A stretch of DNA of 64,000 nucleotides from Alginatibacterium sediminis (GTDB taxonomy: Bacteria; Pseudomonadota; Gammaproteobacteria; Enterobacterales; Celerinatantimonadaceae), in assembly GCF_003610775.1 (NCBI RefSeq), contig NZ_RAQO01000004.1, positions 1-64,000 on the forward strand, read 5' to 3'. Below the pieces are notes generated by a model, which saw only the letters and a list, made by a program, of their open reading frames with translations, was not told the origin of the DNA and ran no database searches. Shown here piece by piece: positions 47,165 to 55,718 of the stretch (position 1 is the stretch's first letter; every line of letters starts with the position of its first letter). A program made the translations under genes and the position numbers.

Positions 47165-47653
47165 ATGAGCGAACATAGAAACATCGCAGAGTCAGTCTCA
47201 GAAGATGAAATCTTACAATGGGTAACGTTTCAACTTGAACAAGAGACTTACGGTATAAATGTTATGCAGGTACAAGAGGTTTTACGTTATACCGAAATAG
47301 CACCAGTACCGGGCGCGCCAAGCTATGTTCTTGGCATTATCAATCTTCGTGGTAATGTTGTAACCGTCATCGATACCCGCTCTCGTTTTGGGCTACCATC
47401 AGCTGAAATTACAGATAATAGCCGAATTGTTATTATCGAAGCTGAAAAGCAGGTGATAGGTATTCTTGTTGATAGTGTTGCCGAAGTTGTTTACTTACGT
47501 GGATCTGATATCGATATGGCACCAAATGTCGGTACCGAAGAAAGTGCTAAGTTTATCCAAGGTGTAAGTAATCGCGAAGGACAACTATTGATTTTGGTTG
47601 ATCTTAACCGCTTGCTCTCAGATGACGAATGGGACGAGTTAAGCTCCATATAG
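47165..47653 (+). CDS. cheW: Chemotaxis adaptor CheW
   Basis: Couples chemoreceptors to CheA. 162 residues, a single CheW domain with VTFQLEQETYGINVMQVQEV (about 21-40), GIINLRGNVVTVIDTR (about 62-77) and VDSVAEVVYL. AAGGATAAGG precedes the ATG. The next gene starts at once after the stop. Confidence 0.97.
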   Translation: MSEHRNIAESVSEDEILQWVTFQLEQETYGINVMQVQEVLRYTEIAPVPGAPSYVLGIINLRGNVVTVIDTRSRFGLPSAEITDNSRIVIIEAEKQVIGILVDSVAEVVYLRGSDIDMAPNVGTEESAKFIQGVSNREGQLLILVDLNRLLSDDEWDELSSI

Positions 47654-48079
47654 ATGCTGATCGCTGACCAGATAATCCTATTCGTTTTATGTGTGTTGAT
47701 TGTATCGTTAGCAATTTTTTGTTGGCGATTACATCAGCGACAATTGTCGATCTTAAAAAAGCTTTCAAGTTTTGAATTAATCGTCAAACAAGTCAATAAG
47801 CAGCAACACAACATTGACTTACAATTTCGTGAAGTTCATCAGGCCAATGCCAGCCAAACTCAAGAGCTATCCCGCCAAGAACAGTTGCTGGGTGCGTTGA
47901 GCGATGAGCAAGAGAAATTCCGCTTCGCACAACAAGAGCAACCCGAAAGTAAGTTGTATTCTCGGGCAATGAAACTTATTGAACTTGGTGCTGATATTGA
48001 TGAGCTGGTGCGTGAATGCGAATTACCGCGTGCTGAAGCCGAGCTTATCTTCAATCTGCACAAAAAGACGCCTTCTTGA
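47654..48079 (+). CDS. DUF2802 family protein
   Basis: 141 residues: one N-terminal membrane helix (about 5-25), a coiled-coil region rich in Gln (about 30-95) and a small C-terminal domain (SRAMKLIELGADIDELVREC, ELPRAEAELIFNLHKK) typical of DUF2802. Genes of this family usually follow cheW in gammaproteobacteria. The function is unknown. Confidence 0.85.
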   Translation: MLIADQIILFVLCVLIVSLAIFCWRLHQRQLSILKKLSSFELIVKQVNKQQHNIDLQFREVHQANASQTQELSRQEQLLGALSDEQEKFRFAQQEQPESKLYSRAMKLIELGADIDELVRECELPRAEAELIFNLHKKTPS

Positions 48080-48129
48080 TCGGTACCTTTCCTATCCCAA
48101 CATTCCTTTACGTTTATGCGAGATAAGCC

Positions 48130-48801
48130 TTGAGTAGCGCTGTTTTTGAAGCTAAAGACCTGTCTTGCGTTCGAGATGAACGTTTGCTTTTTGAAAATTT
48201 GTCTTTCGCATTATCGAAGGGGGAAATTATTCAGGTTGCTGGGCCTAATGGGGTAGGTAAGAGTAGTTTGCTGCGCATTCTTGCAGGCTTAAGCCGCGCA
48301 GAATCAGGACAACTATTTTGGAAGCAATCTCTGTGTCGTGACGCGCTTGATCTGTTTAACCAAGATACTCTATATCTTGGGCATCATGCGGGTGTAAAGG
48401 ATGAGCTTAGCGTCGCGGAGAACCTTCGTTTTTATCAAGCGCTTCAGTCAAATACAAATCAGTTAAGTAACCAAAAAATTTCGGAATTGCTGGCGCAAGT
48501 AGGCCTCGACTTTTATGAAGATCAATTAGCCTCACAGCTTAGTGCTGGTCAACATCGACGCATTGCTTTAGCAAGACTGTGGATGCTAAACAAAAGCCTT
48601 TGGATCTTAGACGAACCTTTCACCTCAATTGATATTGCTGGTGTTGAGCATATTCAAAATCGCATGTTAGAGCATTGCGATAATGGGGGAATGATCATTG
48701 TGACCACTCATCAGCCCTTGGCAATACCTCAACAGCGGTTTTCAGTATTAGACATTAGCGACTTTCAGGTTTATGCCGATGAGGAACTCTTTGGTGTTTA
48801 G
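48130..48801 (+). CDS. ccmA: Heme exporter ATPase CcmA
   Basis: ATPase of the CcmABCD complex, which releases heme-loaded CcmE during cytochrome c maturation. 223 residues from TTG 48130: Walker A GPNGVGKSSLLRILAGLSRA (about 38), signature LSAGQHRRIALARLW and Walker B LWILDEPFTSID. First gene of the ccm operon; overlaps ccmB. Confidence 0.96.
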   Translation: MSSAVFEAKDLSCVRDERLLFENLSFALSKGEIIQVAGPNGVGKSSLLRILAGLSRAESGQLFWKQSLCRDALDLFNQDTLYLGHHAGVKDELSVAENLRFYQALQSNTNQLSNQKISELLAQVGLDFYEDQLASQLSAGQHRRIALARLWMLNKSLWILDEPFTSIDIAGVEHIQNRMLEHCDNGGMIIVTTHQPLAIPQQRFSVLDISDFQVYADEELFGV

Positions 48802-49453
48802 AGCTATTGTTCGTCGCGAATTGATAAGTGCCATGCGCCGTAACGCCGAGGTGATTAATCCGCTTTGGTTTGTGTTGATCGTGGTGACTTTATTTCCTAT
48901 TGCCTTAGGACCCGAGCCGCAATTATTGGCTAAGGTAGCTCCAGGTGTTTTTTGGGTTACAGCAATTTTGTCTTGCTTGTTGTCTTTAGAGCGACTGTTT
49001 CGGGATGATTTTAGCGATGGCTCATTAGAACAAATGTTAATGAGTTCCCACTCGTTAGTTGGTATTGCTTTGGCGAAGGTATTTGCCCATTGGCTACTCA
49101 CTGGGATCCCTTTATTACTCATTTCACCTTTAGTTGCAGTACTTCTTTCAATGGAGTGGCAGGTCTATAAAGCCTGTTTTCTAACGCTCGCGATCGGTAC
49201 CCCTGTTTTAAGTCTAATCGGTGCCGTTGGCGTGGCGCTAACGGTTGGACTGCGCAAGGGTGGAGTACTATTAAGCCTACTGGTATTGCCGCTTTATATT
49301 CCAATTCTCATTTTTGCGACGTCAGCAATCGAAAGTGCTGCGTTTAGCTTGCCTTATGATGGTCCATTGGCGATCATGGCAGCAATTTTAGCGTTGTGCG
49401 CAAGTTTATGTCCGTTTGCAATTAGTGCAGCGCTACGTGTAAGTTTGAATTAA
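48773..49453 (+). CDS. ccmB: Heme exporter membrane protein CcmB
   Basis: Membrane partner of CcmA with six helices; 226 residues (starts at 48773 or 48779). RDDFSDGSLEQMLMSSHSLV (about 80) and SLPYDGPLAIMAAILALCAS near the end are family segments. Overlaps ccmA by 29 bases. Confidence 0.95.
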   Translation: MPMRNSLVFRAIVRRELISAMRRNAEVINPLWFVLIVVTLFPIALGPEPQLLAKVAPGVFWVTAILSCLLSLERLFRDDFSDGSLEQMLMSSHSLVGIALAKVFAHWLLTGIPLLLISPLVAVLLSMEWQVYKACFLTLAIGTPVLSLIGAVGVALTVGLRKGGVLLSLLVLPLYIPILIFATSAIESAAFSLPYDGPLAIMAAILALCASLCPFAISAALRVSLN

Positions 49454-49478
49454 CCTCACCTCAAAGGAATCACAATAG

Positions 49479-50231
49479 ATGTGGAAGTGGTTACATCCTT
49501 GGGCAAAACCTGAAAAAAGCTATGCCTTAGCGGGTACCTTATTACCATGGTTTTCTTGGCTCGCATTACTAGCGATATCCGTCGGAAGTGTATGGGGGTT
49601 GGCTTACGCCCCTGCCGATTATCAACAAGGTGATAGCTTCCGTATTATCTATCTTCATGTACCCAGCGCCATGCTTTCAATGGGTGGGTATCTTTCAATG
49701 GCAATCGCTGCCTTAGTTGGCTTAGTCTGGCAAATACGCCAGGCCGATATGTATGTTGCTGCGACAGCTCCTGTTGGAGCCGTTTTTACCTTTATCGCAT
49801 TAATCACCGGTGCCGCATGGGGGAAACCAATGTGGGGCGCGTGGTGGGTTTGGGATGCACGTTTGACCTCGGAACTAATACTATTATTTCTATATTTAGG
49901 TGTAATTGGGCTCTATAACGCTTTTTCTGACAAAGTGATGGCTGGCCGCGCCGCTGGAATTTTAAGCATAGTCGGCGTGATTAATTTGCCTATCATTCAT
50001 TATTCCGTCGAATGGTGGAATACCTTGCATCAAGGAGCAACTATTTCTAAATTTGATAAACCATCCATGGACACAAGCATGCTTTGGCCTTTGCTTATCA
50101 ATATTGTTGGTTATGGTGCGCTACTGGGTGCGGTAAGTTTATATCGTTTTAGAACCGAGCTTATCAAACGAGAGCGACAGCGTCCTTGGGTGAAGGCTAT
50201 GGTTACAGCTAAGGTTTCTGGTGGTGTTTAA
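49479..50231 (+). CDS. ccmC: Heme-handling protein CcmC
   Basis: Attaches heme to CcmE. 250 residues, six membrane helices, with the heme-handling WWD motif region WGAWWVWDARLTSELILLFL (about 118-137) and flanking histidines (YLHVPSAM, IIHYSVEWWNTLHQ). AAAGGAAT precedes the ATG. Confidence 0.97.
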   Translation: MWKWLHPWAKPEKSYALAGTLLPWFSWLALLAISVGSVWGLAYAPADYQQGDSFRIIYLHVPSAMLSMGGYLSMAIAALVGLVWQIRQADMYVAATAPVGAVFTFIALITGAAWGKPMWGAWWVWDARLTSELILLFLYLGVIGLYNAFSDKVMAGRAAGILSIVGVINLPIIHYSVEWWNTLHQGATISKFDKPSMDTSMLWPLLINIVGYGALLGAVSLYRFRTELIKRERQRPWVKAMVTAKVSGGV

Positions 50232-50232
50232 T

Positions 50233-50433
50233 ATGCATTTCGATTCTTTTTCAGACTTTCTAGCCATGGGGGGCTATGCCTTTTATGTATGGCTTGCTTA
50301 CGGTATTAGTGCCGCATCTCTCATAGTATTAATTATCAATAGCGTGGTGTCTCGTCGTCAACTTTTCCGATCCATCGCAACTCAAAATCGTCGCCAACAA
50401 CGACAAGTTAACGCTTCAGCAAAGGAATCTTAG
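50233..50433 (+). CDS. ccmD: Heme exporter protein CcmD
   Basis: 66-residue single-helix subunit needed to release CcmE from CcmC. Opens with FDSFSDFLAMGGYAFYVWLA, the family hallmark, then a basic tail (RRQLFRSIATQNRRQQRQ). The ATG at 50233 follows the ccmC stop at once. Confidence 0.93.
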   Translation: MHFDSFSDFLAMGGYAFYVWLAYGISAASLIVLIINSVVSRRQLFRSIATQNRRQQRQVNASAKES

Positions 50434-50436
50434 AAC

Positions 50437-50940
50437 ATGACACCGCGGCGTAAAAAACGTTTAACCATCGTAGTAGCTGTTGTAGCTGGCCTGAGTTTGT
50501 CCATAGGGCTTTTGCTATATGCGCTTGGCCAGAATATTGATTTATTTTATACGCCAACAGAGTTGGTACAAGGTAAAGGAAAAGACAAAATTCGTCCCGA
50601 AGTCGGACAACGCCTGCGCATCGGTGGACTCGTTGTTCCTGGAACCCTTGAACGCTCAGAAACTAGTTTAGAAGTTCGTTTTGGATTAATTGATGCTGGA
50701 GGTGAGCTGGTAACTGTTAGCTATGACGGAATTCTTCCAGACCTTTTCCGAGAAGGACAGGGTATTGTTGCCAATGGTGAACTTGTTTCAGCCCGTGAAA
50801 TCAAAGCTCATGAAGTATTGGCAAAGCACGACGAAGAATATATGCCACCTGAAGTCGCTGAAGCGCTTAAAGGGATGGATCATCTCAAGCTAGACTATTC
50901 GGCTGAACAGCTTGAAGGTTCTATGGGGTCTAAGGGATAA
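50437..50940 (+). CDS. ccmE: Periplasmic heme chaperone CcmE
   Basis: Carries heme covalently to the CcmFGH ligase. 167 residues: membrane anchor (about 8-30), beta-barrel, and the heme-binding His in [14 protein letters not shown] (about residue 130). Confidence 0.97.
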   Translation: MTPRRKKRLTIVVAVVAGLSLSIGLLLYALGQNIDLFYTPTELVQGKGKDKIRPEVGQRLRIGGLVVPGTLERSETSLEVRFGLIDAGGELVTVSYDGILPDLFREGQGIVANGELVSAREIKAHEVLAKHDEEYMPPEVAEALKGMDHLKLDYSAEQLEGSMGSKG

Positions 50941-50945
50941 CTTTT

Positions 50946-52925
50946 ATGATTATTGAATTAGGCCACTACGCGCTGATACTAGCGACGGCTCTAGCAGTTA
51001 TCCAAAGTATTTACCCGCTTATTGGCGCGCAAACGGGTAATTTAAAACTAATGCGAATGGCTCGGCCCTTAGCCTTAAGCCAGTTTCTTTTTGTATTGTT
51101 TTCTTTTGTCGTGCTGTCTTATGCTTTTTATAACAACGACTTTTCGGTGGCTTATGTCGCCAACAACTCAAATAGCTTTTTACCTTGGTATTTTAGGTTA
51201 TCTGCCGTTTGGGGAGCTCACGAAGGATCCCTTCTGCTATGGGCGTTAATCCTAGCTGGGTGGGCTGGAGCTGTAGCTATTTTTAGTCGAGGTTTGCCTA
51301 TTGACGCCGTCGCACGAGTACTTGCCGTTATGGGCATGATCTGTATTGGCTTCTATTTGTTTATCTTGCTGACCTCGAATCCTTTTGACCGCATCTTACC
51401 GATATTTCCGATTGACGGTCGAGATTTGAACCCCTTATTGCAAGACTTTGGTTTAATCGTACATCCACCGTTATTGTACATGGGTTATGTTGGATTTTCG
51501 GTTGCGTTTGCTTTCGCAATTGCAGCATTAATCGCTGGCCGTCTTGATTCAACCTGGGCTCGCTGGTCTCGTCCATGGACAACTGCCGCGTGGGTATTTT
51601 TAACCGTCGGTATCGCGTTGGGTAGTTGGTGGGCTTACTATGAACTTGGCTGGGGAGGTTGGTGGTTCTGGGATCCAGTTGAAAATGCTTCATTTATGCC
51701 TTGGCTTGTCGGTACTGCGCTATTGCATTCTCTGGCTGTGACAGAGAAACGCGGAGTATTCAAAAGTTGGACCGTATTACTAGCAATCTCAGCATTTTCA
51801 TTAAGCTTGCTTGGTACCTTTTTAGTTCGCTCTGGGGTATTGGTATCTGTGCATGCCTTTGCCAGCGACCCTGCCCGTGGTTTGTTTATTTTAGGTTTTC
51901 TTTTAGCTGTGATTGGTGGTTCTCTGCTCTTGTTTGCAGTGCGAGCGTCACAAGTGAAAAGCCGCGGCCGTTACGAATTTTGGTCTCGCGAAACCTTTTT
52001 GCTTATCAATAATGTGTTGCTCATCGCAGCCTTGCTAGTTGTCCTCTTAGGTACCTTGTTGCCTTTAGTTCATAAAGAGATTGGTTTGGGGAGTATTTCC
52101 ATCGGCGAAGCTTTCTTTAATCGGATGTTTTCTTGGTTAATTGTTCCCTTTGGTATCGCGATGGGAGTGGGGCCTTTATTACGTTGGAAACGTGAAAAAT
52201 TTGATAGTTTAAAGAAACCACTAATAATCTTGGCTGTTGTGAGTATTGCATTACCGAGTTTGTGCTTGTTGCTTCTAGCACCTGAGTATTACTTGCTGGC
52301 TAATGTTGCGTTGGCACTGGCAACTTGGATCATCTCCTGTAGTTGCTATGAAGTATATTTAAGGGCAACCCATAGGCATAGCTTAGTCAAAGGTTTGTCA
52401 CATTTGGGCCGCTCTCATTGGGCGATGGTTCTTGGGCACATTGGTCTTGCGGTTTCAATTATCGGCATAGCCGTGACTTCTCATTACAGTATCGAGCGCG
52501 ACGTACGTATGCAGGCCGGTGAGTCGGTTCAGTTTGCAGATTATCGTTTTCACTTCACCCAAGTTGTACCGATTCAAGGCCCTAACTATAGCGGGCATCA
52601 AGGCATTTTAGATGTCTACCAAGGTGAAAAACAAGTTGCAACATTACAACCTGAGAAACGCGTATATCGAGTTCAACGTAGCATGATGACTGAAGCAGCC
52701 ATTGATGCTGGATTATGGCGAGATTTGTATTCAGCATTAGGTGAGGAACTACCGGGTGATGCTTGGGCTTTGCGTATTTACTACAAACCTTTCATTCGAT
52801 GGATTTGGCTAGGTTCAATTATTATGGGCTTTGCAGGCTTACTTGCAGTAAGTGATCGCCGTTATCGGATGGCAATTAAAAAGCAGCCTGACGCTAATGC
52901 CAAATCTACGGAGGCTACTACATGA
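50946..52925 (+). CDS. ccmF: Cytochrome c heme lyase subunit CcmF
   Basis: Main subunit of the heme ligase that attaches heme to apocytochrome c. 659 residues with about 15 membrane helices, the WWD domain WGGWWFWDPVENASFMPWLV (about 236-255) and conserved His near 173, 261, 304 and 490. Overlaps ccmG by four bases. Confidence 0.97.
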   Translation: MIIELGHYALILATALAVIQSIYPLIGAQTGNLKLMRMARPLALSQFLFVLFSFVVLSYAFYNNDFSVAYVANNSNSFLPWYFRLSAVWGAHEGSLLLWALILAGWAGAVAIFSRGLPIDAVARVLAVMGMICIGFYLFILLTSNPFDRILPIFPIDGRDLNPLLQDFGLIVHPPLLYMGYVGFSVAFAFAIAALIAGRLDSTWARWSRPWTTAAWVFLTVGIALGSWWAYYELGWGGWWFWDPVENASFMPWLVGTALLHSLAVTEKRGVFKSWTVLLAISAFSLSLLGTFLVRSGVLVSVHAFASDPARGLFILGFLLAVIGGSLLLFAVRASQVKSRGRYEFWSRETFLLINNVLLIAALLVVLLGTLLPLVHKEIGLGSISIGEAFFNRMFSWLIVPFGIAMGVGPLLRWKREKFDSLKKPLIILAVVSIALPSLCLLLLAPEYYLLANVALALATWIISCSCYEVYLRATHRHSLVKGLSHLGRSHWAMVLGHIGLAVSIIGIAVTSHYSIERDVRMQAGESVQFADYRFHFTQVVPIQGPNYSGHQGILDVYQGEKQVATLQPEKRVYRVQRSMMTEAAIDAGLWRDLYSALGEELPGDAWALRIYYKPFIRWIWLGSIIMGFAGLLAVSDRRYRMAIKKQPDANAKSTEATT

Positions 52926-53452
52926 ACCGTCGAATACTGATATTTTTGATTCCGTTTGCAGCCTTTCTAGCACTTAGCGTTTTCCTATTTAGGGGATTGT
53001 ATAGTGATGCTACAGAATTGGAATCGGTGTTGATTGGTAAACCTGTACCCGAGTTTTTATTGCAAGATATTTTTTCTGATGACGTTCAGTATCAGCAAGA
53101 CATATTTAAGGGCGAGCCATTGTTGCTCAATGTATGGGCAACTTGGTGTCCAACCTGCAGGGCTGAGCATGATTTTCTAAACACACTGTCCGAGCAAGGG
53201 ATCAAAATTATAGGTTTAAATTATAAAGATGAGCGTCCCAAGGCTATTCGTTGGTTACAGCAACTTGGTGACCCTTATCAAATTAACTTATTTGATGAGA
53301 AAGGGATGCTCGGTTTAGATTTAGGAGTTTATGGCGCCCCTGAAACTTATTTTATCGACAGCAATGGGATTATTCGATATCGCCATGTTGGGGATGTAAA
53401 CCCACGAAACTGGAGCGGTGAGTTGGCAGCTCAATTCGCTAAGTTGGATTAA
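52922..53452 (+). CDS. ccmG: Thiol-disulfide protein CcmG (DsbE)
   Basis: Membrane-anchored periplasmic thioredoxin that reduces the CXXCH motif of apocytochromes. 176 residues: anchor helix (about 4-24) and the active site NVWATWCPTCRAEH (about 73-86), with the GAPETYFID loop near 137. Confidence 0.96.
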   Translation: MNRRILIFLIPFAAFLALSVFLFRGLYSDATELESVLIGKPVPEFLLQDIFSDDVQYQQDIFKGEPLLLNVWATWCPTCRAEHDFLNTLSEQGIKIIGLNYKDERPKAIRWLQQLGDPYQINLFDEKGMLGLDLGVYGAPETYFIDSNGIIRYRHVGDVNPRNWSGELAAQFAKLD

Positions 53453-53461
53453 GAGGCCTCT

Positions 53462-53980
53462 ATGATGACGATTAATAGCAAAATGTTGTGGATGAACGCG
53501 CGAAAACGAGGCGTTTTATTACTGCTATCTAGTTTCGTTCTCACACTGAGTCTTGCGGCAATGAACCAGGCCTTTGCTGCGATAGATGTGTATGAATTTA
53601 GCTCAGAGCAGCAAGAGGACGAATTTCGCGAGCTGATCAAAGAATTGCGCTGTCCCAAGTGTCAAAACAATAATATTTCAGATTCAAACGCTCCACTGGC
53701 GCAAGATCTGCGCGATAAAACCTATGAAATGATTGTTGAAGGTCAATCAAAGCAGCAAATTCTTGATTATATGGTTGCTCGGTACGGCAATTTTGTACGT
53801 TACGACCCGCCGCTTACGCCTGCAGTATTAATGCTTTGGATTATTCCATTAAGCTGCATTGCTCTCGGGTTTGTCCTGGTGTGGCGACGTTCAGGAAGTA
53901 AAGCTAAAACAGATGAACTAAGTGAGGCGGAACGCCAACGCTTAGCTAAAATAATTGAAGAGGAAAAATCGCAATCATGA
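53462..53980 (+). CDS. ccmH: Cytochrome c maturation protein CcmH
   Basis: Thiol protein of the heme ligase. 172 residues: signal peptide (about 1-40), the redox motif LRCPKCQNNNISDSNAPLAQ (about 62-81) and a C-terminal membrane helix (about 123-143). This is the short CcmH; the TPR part is a separate gene downstream. Confidence 0.96.
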   Translation: MMTINSKMLWMNARKRGVLLLLSSFVLTLSLAAMNQAFAAIDVYEFSSEQQEDEFRELIKELRCPKCQNNNISDSNAPLAQDLRDKTYEMIVEGQSKQQILDYMVARYGNFVRYDPPLTPAVLMLWIIPLSCIALGFVLVWRRSGSKAKTDELSEAERQRLAKIIEEEKSQS

Positions 53981-55233
53981 TTAGCCTTTGGATAGCCATT
54001 GCGGTTCTGACCTTAATCGCCATTGTTTGTGTCGCTGCGCCATATATTGCAGCAGCGAAAGATGATTCGCCGAGTCAATCACAACTCAACAAAAAATTGT
54101 ATCAACAACGTCTTGGCGAAATCGAAAATGACGACTCTCAAGGCCTAATTGATAATAAGTCAGCGCTACAACAAGAACTCCAGCACAATTTACTTGAAGA
54201 TATCCCTGAAACAGAAATCAAGCGCAATAGTAGTCAAACATGGTTAATGTTGGCACCAGCTCTTGCTTTAGTACTGTTTGGTTCATTGTTTTTGTATAAG
54301 CAGATCGGTTTTGCACCTGATGTTGCCTATCAGCTCAAAGTGATAGAGCGATTGCCGGAATTAAGCATGAAGGTCATGAACAACGATGTTGAGGTAAGCG
54401 CTCAAGAAGTTGAAGAATTTAGTATTGGTTTGCGAAGTAAACTAGCAGAACAACCTGATGATGCACGCGGTTGGTTTATTATGGCAAAGCTAGCTCAGGC
54501 TAACCAAGATCTCGGTATGATGACTGACGCAGCCGAAAAAGCCTATGCAATCGACCCTAGCAATCCAAGCGTGGTGATGGTGTATGCGCAAGCCTTGATG
54601 GCTACAGAGGATCCTAGTGCTGGAATTCAAGCTGAACATATGCTAGTTAAACTGCTGAGTTCTCAACCTGAGAATCTTGATGCTTGGTCTTTGTATGCGT
54701 TTATCGCATTCGAGCAAGAGCAATATCCATTAGCAATTGAGCGTTGGAAAAAGATGATGGACTATGTAGACGCTGATAGCGAGCGGTACACCATGATACA
54801 GCGCAGTATTGATTTTGCTAATGAGCAAATTGAAGCTAATGGTGGTGATGCCCTGGCAGACACTGCACAACAAAGCATTGACCTAGAAAATCTGGCCGAA
54901 GGTGAGTATGCAATTTCCATCGATCTTGCTCAAGGAGTAGAGCTGCCAAGCAACGCCTACTTGTTCGTGTTCGCAAAAGCGGTAAATGGACCGCCAATGC
55001 CATTAGCCGCGCGCAAACTACCTTTCCCAAGTTTTCCATTGCAGGTGCGCTTGTCAGATGAGCACAGCATGTTAGAGGGCCTAAAGCTATCAAGCCTGCC
55101 TGAGTTCAAAGTGATTGCTCGCTTAAGCTATGACGACAACGTACAAACCACCGACGGTGATTGGCAAGGCGAACAAATAGTCAGTAAAGGTTTTGCCGAA
55201 CTGATCACAATTAAAATCGACAAGCAGCTTTAA
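53977..55233 (+). CDS. ccmI: Cytochrome c maturation protein CcmI
   Basis: Chaperone that holds apocytochrome c for the ligase. 418 residues: two membrane helices (about 2-22 and 90-108) flanking a leucine-zipper-like loop, then TPR repeats (about 145-280), then a C-terminal beta domain (about 305-415). Last gene of the ccm operon, overlapping ccmH by four bases and followed by a strong hairpin. Confidence 0.93.
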   Translation: MISLWIAIAVLTLIAIVCVAAPYIAAAKDDSPSQSQLNKKLYQQRLGEIENDDSQGLIDNKSALQQELQHNLLEDIPETEIKRNSSQTWLMLAPALALVLFGSLFLYKQIGFAPDVAYQLKVIERLPELSMKVMNNDVEVSAQEVEEFSIGLRSKLAEQPDDARGWFIMAKLAQANQDLGMMTDAAEKAYAIDPSNPSVVMVYAQALMATEDPSAGIQAEHMLVKLLSSQPENLDAWSLYAFIAFEQEQYPLAIERWKKMMDYVDADSERYTMIQRSIDFANEQIEANGGDALADTAQQSIDLENLAEGEYAISIDLAQGVELPSNAYLFVFAKAVNGPPMPLAARKLPFPSFPLQVRLSDEHSMLEGLKLSSLPEFKVIARLSYDDNVQTTDGDWQGEQIVSKGFAELITIKIDKQL

Positions 55234-55238
55234 GTAAA

Positions 55239-55278
55239 AGTGTCATTTGAGCCAAGCTAGCTTGGTTCAATTGGCACT
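55239..55278 (+). terminator. ccm operon terminator
   Basis: A 40-base near-palindrome: arms AGTGTCATTTGAGCCAAGCT (55239-55258) and AGCTTGGTTCAATTGGCACT (55259-55278), with about 16 of 20 positions able to pair, then ATCATTTCTTTTCTTC. It starts six bases after ccmI. Confidence 0.8.
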
Positions 55279-55718
55279 ATCATTTCTTTTCTTCTTCGTA
55301 CTAGCAAAGTAGCGCTAACTTGAAAGCAGTATTTGTTCGGGTATACCCATTCATTGCTTAAGAAATTTGTAGTGTTCTGTTTTGCATACACACAACTGCT
55401 TGCTTCTACGTTTGCATAATATTTCTTCTATCTTTGGCAATTAGCGGAACTGCGCTCAACACCCTGTGTATTACGAATAAGAAACCTTGCCGTAAGCATA
55501 AAGCCGTCACTCTAAACTGGAATGTATCATTGGGTTGGATAGGTAAATAATAGATTATTAATAGCAGCAATCGGCCACGGGTAATTAGCTATAATGGTCG
55601 AATAGTTCGGCCACTATTCCGTATTTGTATGCTGTAACGGATACCCAGAAATAGTATCGGTGGGTCATTGAACTTAGTTTAAGACGATAATTTTTGACCA
55701 AACGCTGAGGCGCCAACG
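55279..55718. other. Intergenic region upstream of the AGE-like gene
   Basis: No gene seen. It is AT-rich in its first half. The right half holds a TATAAT box and an inverted repeat (separate entry), which together look like a controlled promoter for the gene at 55719. Confidence 0.55.
55590..55619 (+). promoter_or_regulatory. TATAAT box with operator-like inverted repeat
   Basis: TATAAT at 55590-55595 is followed five bases later by GAATAGT-TCGGCC-ACTATTC (55600-55619), a perfect 7-bp inverted repeat over the expected transcription start. No good -35 box is seen. It sits 100 bases before the secreted AGE-like gene. Confidence 0.45.
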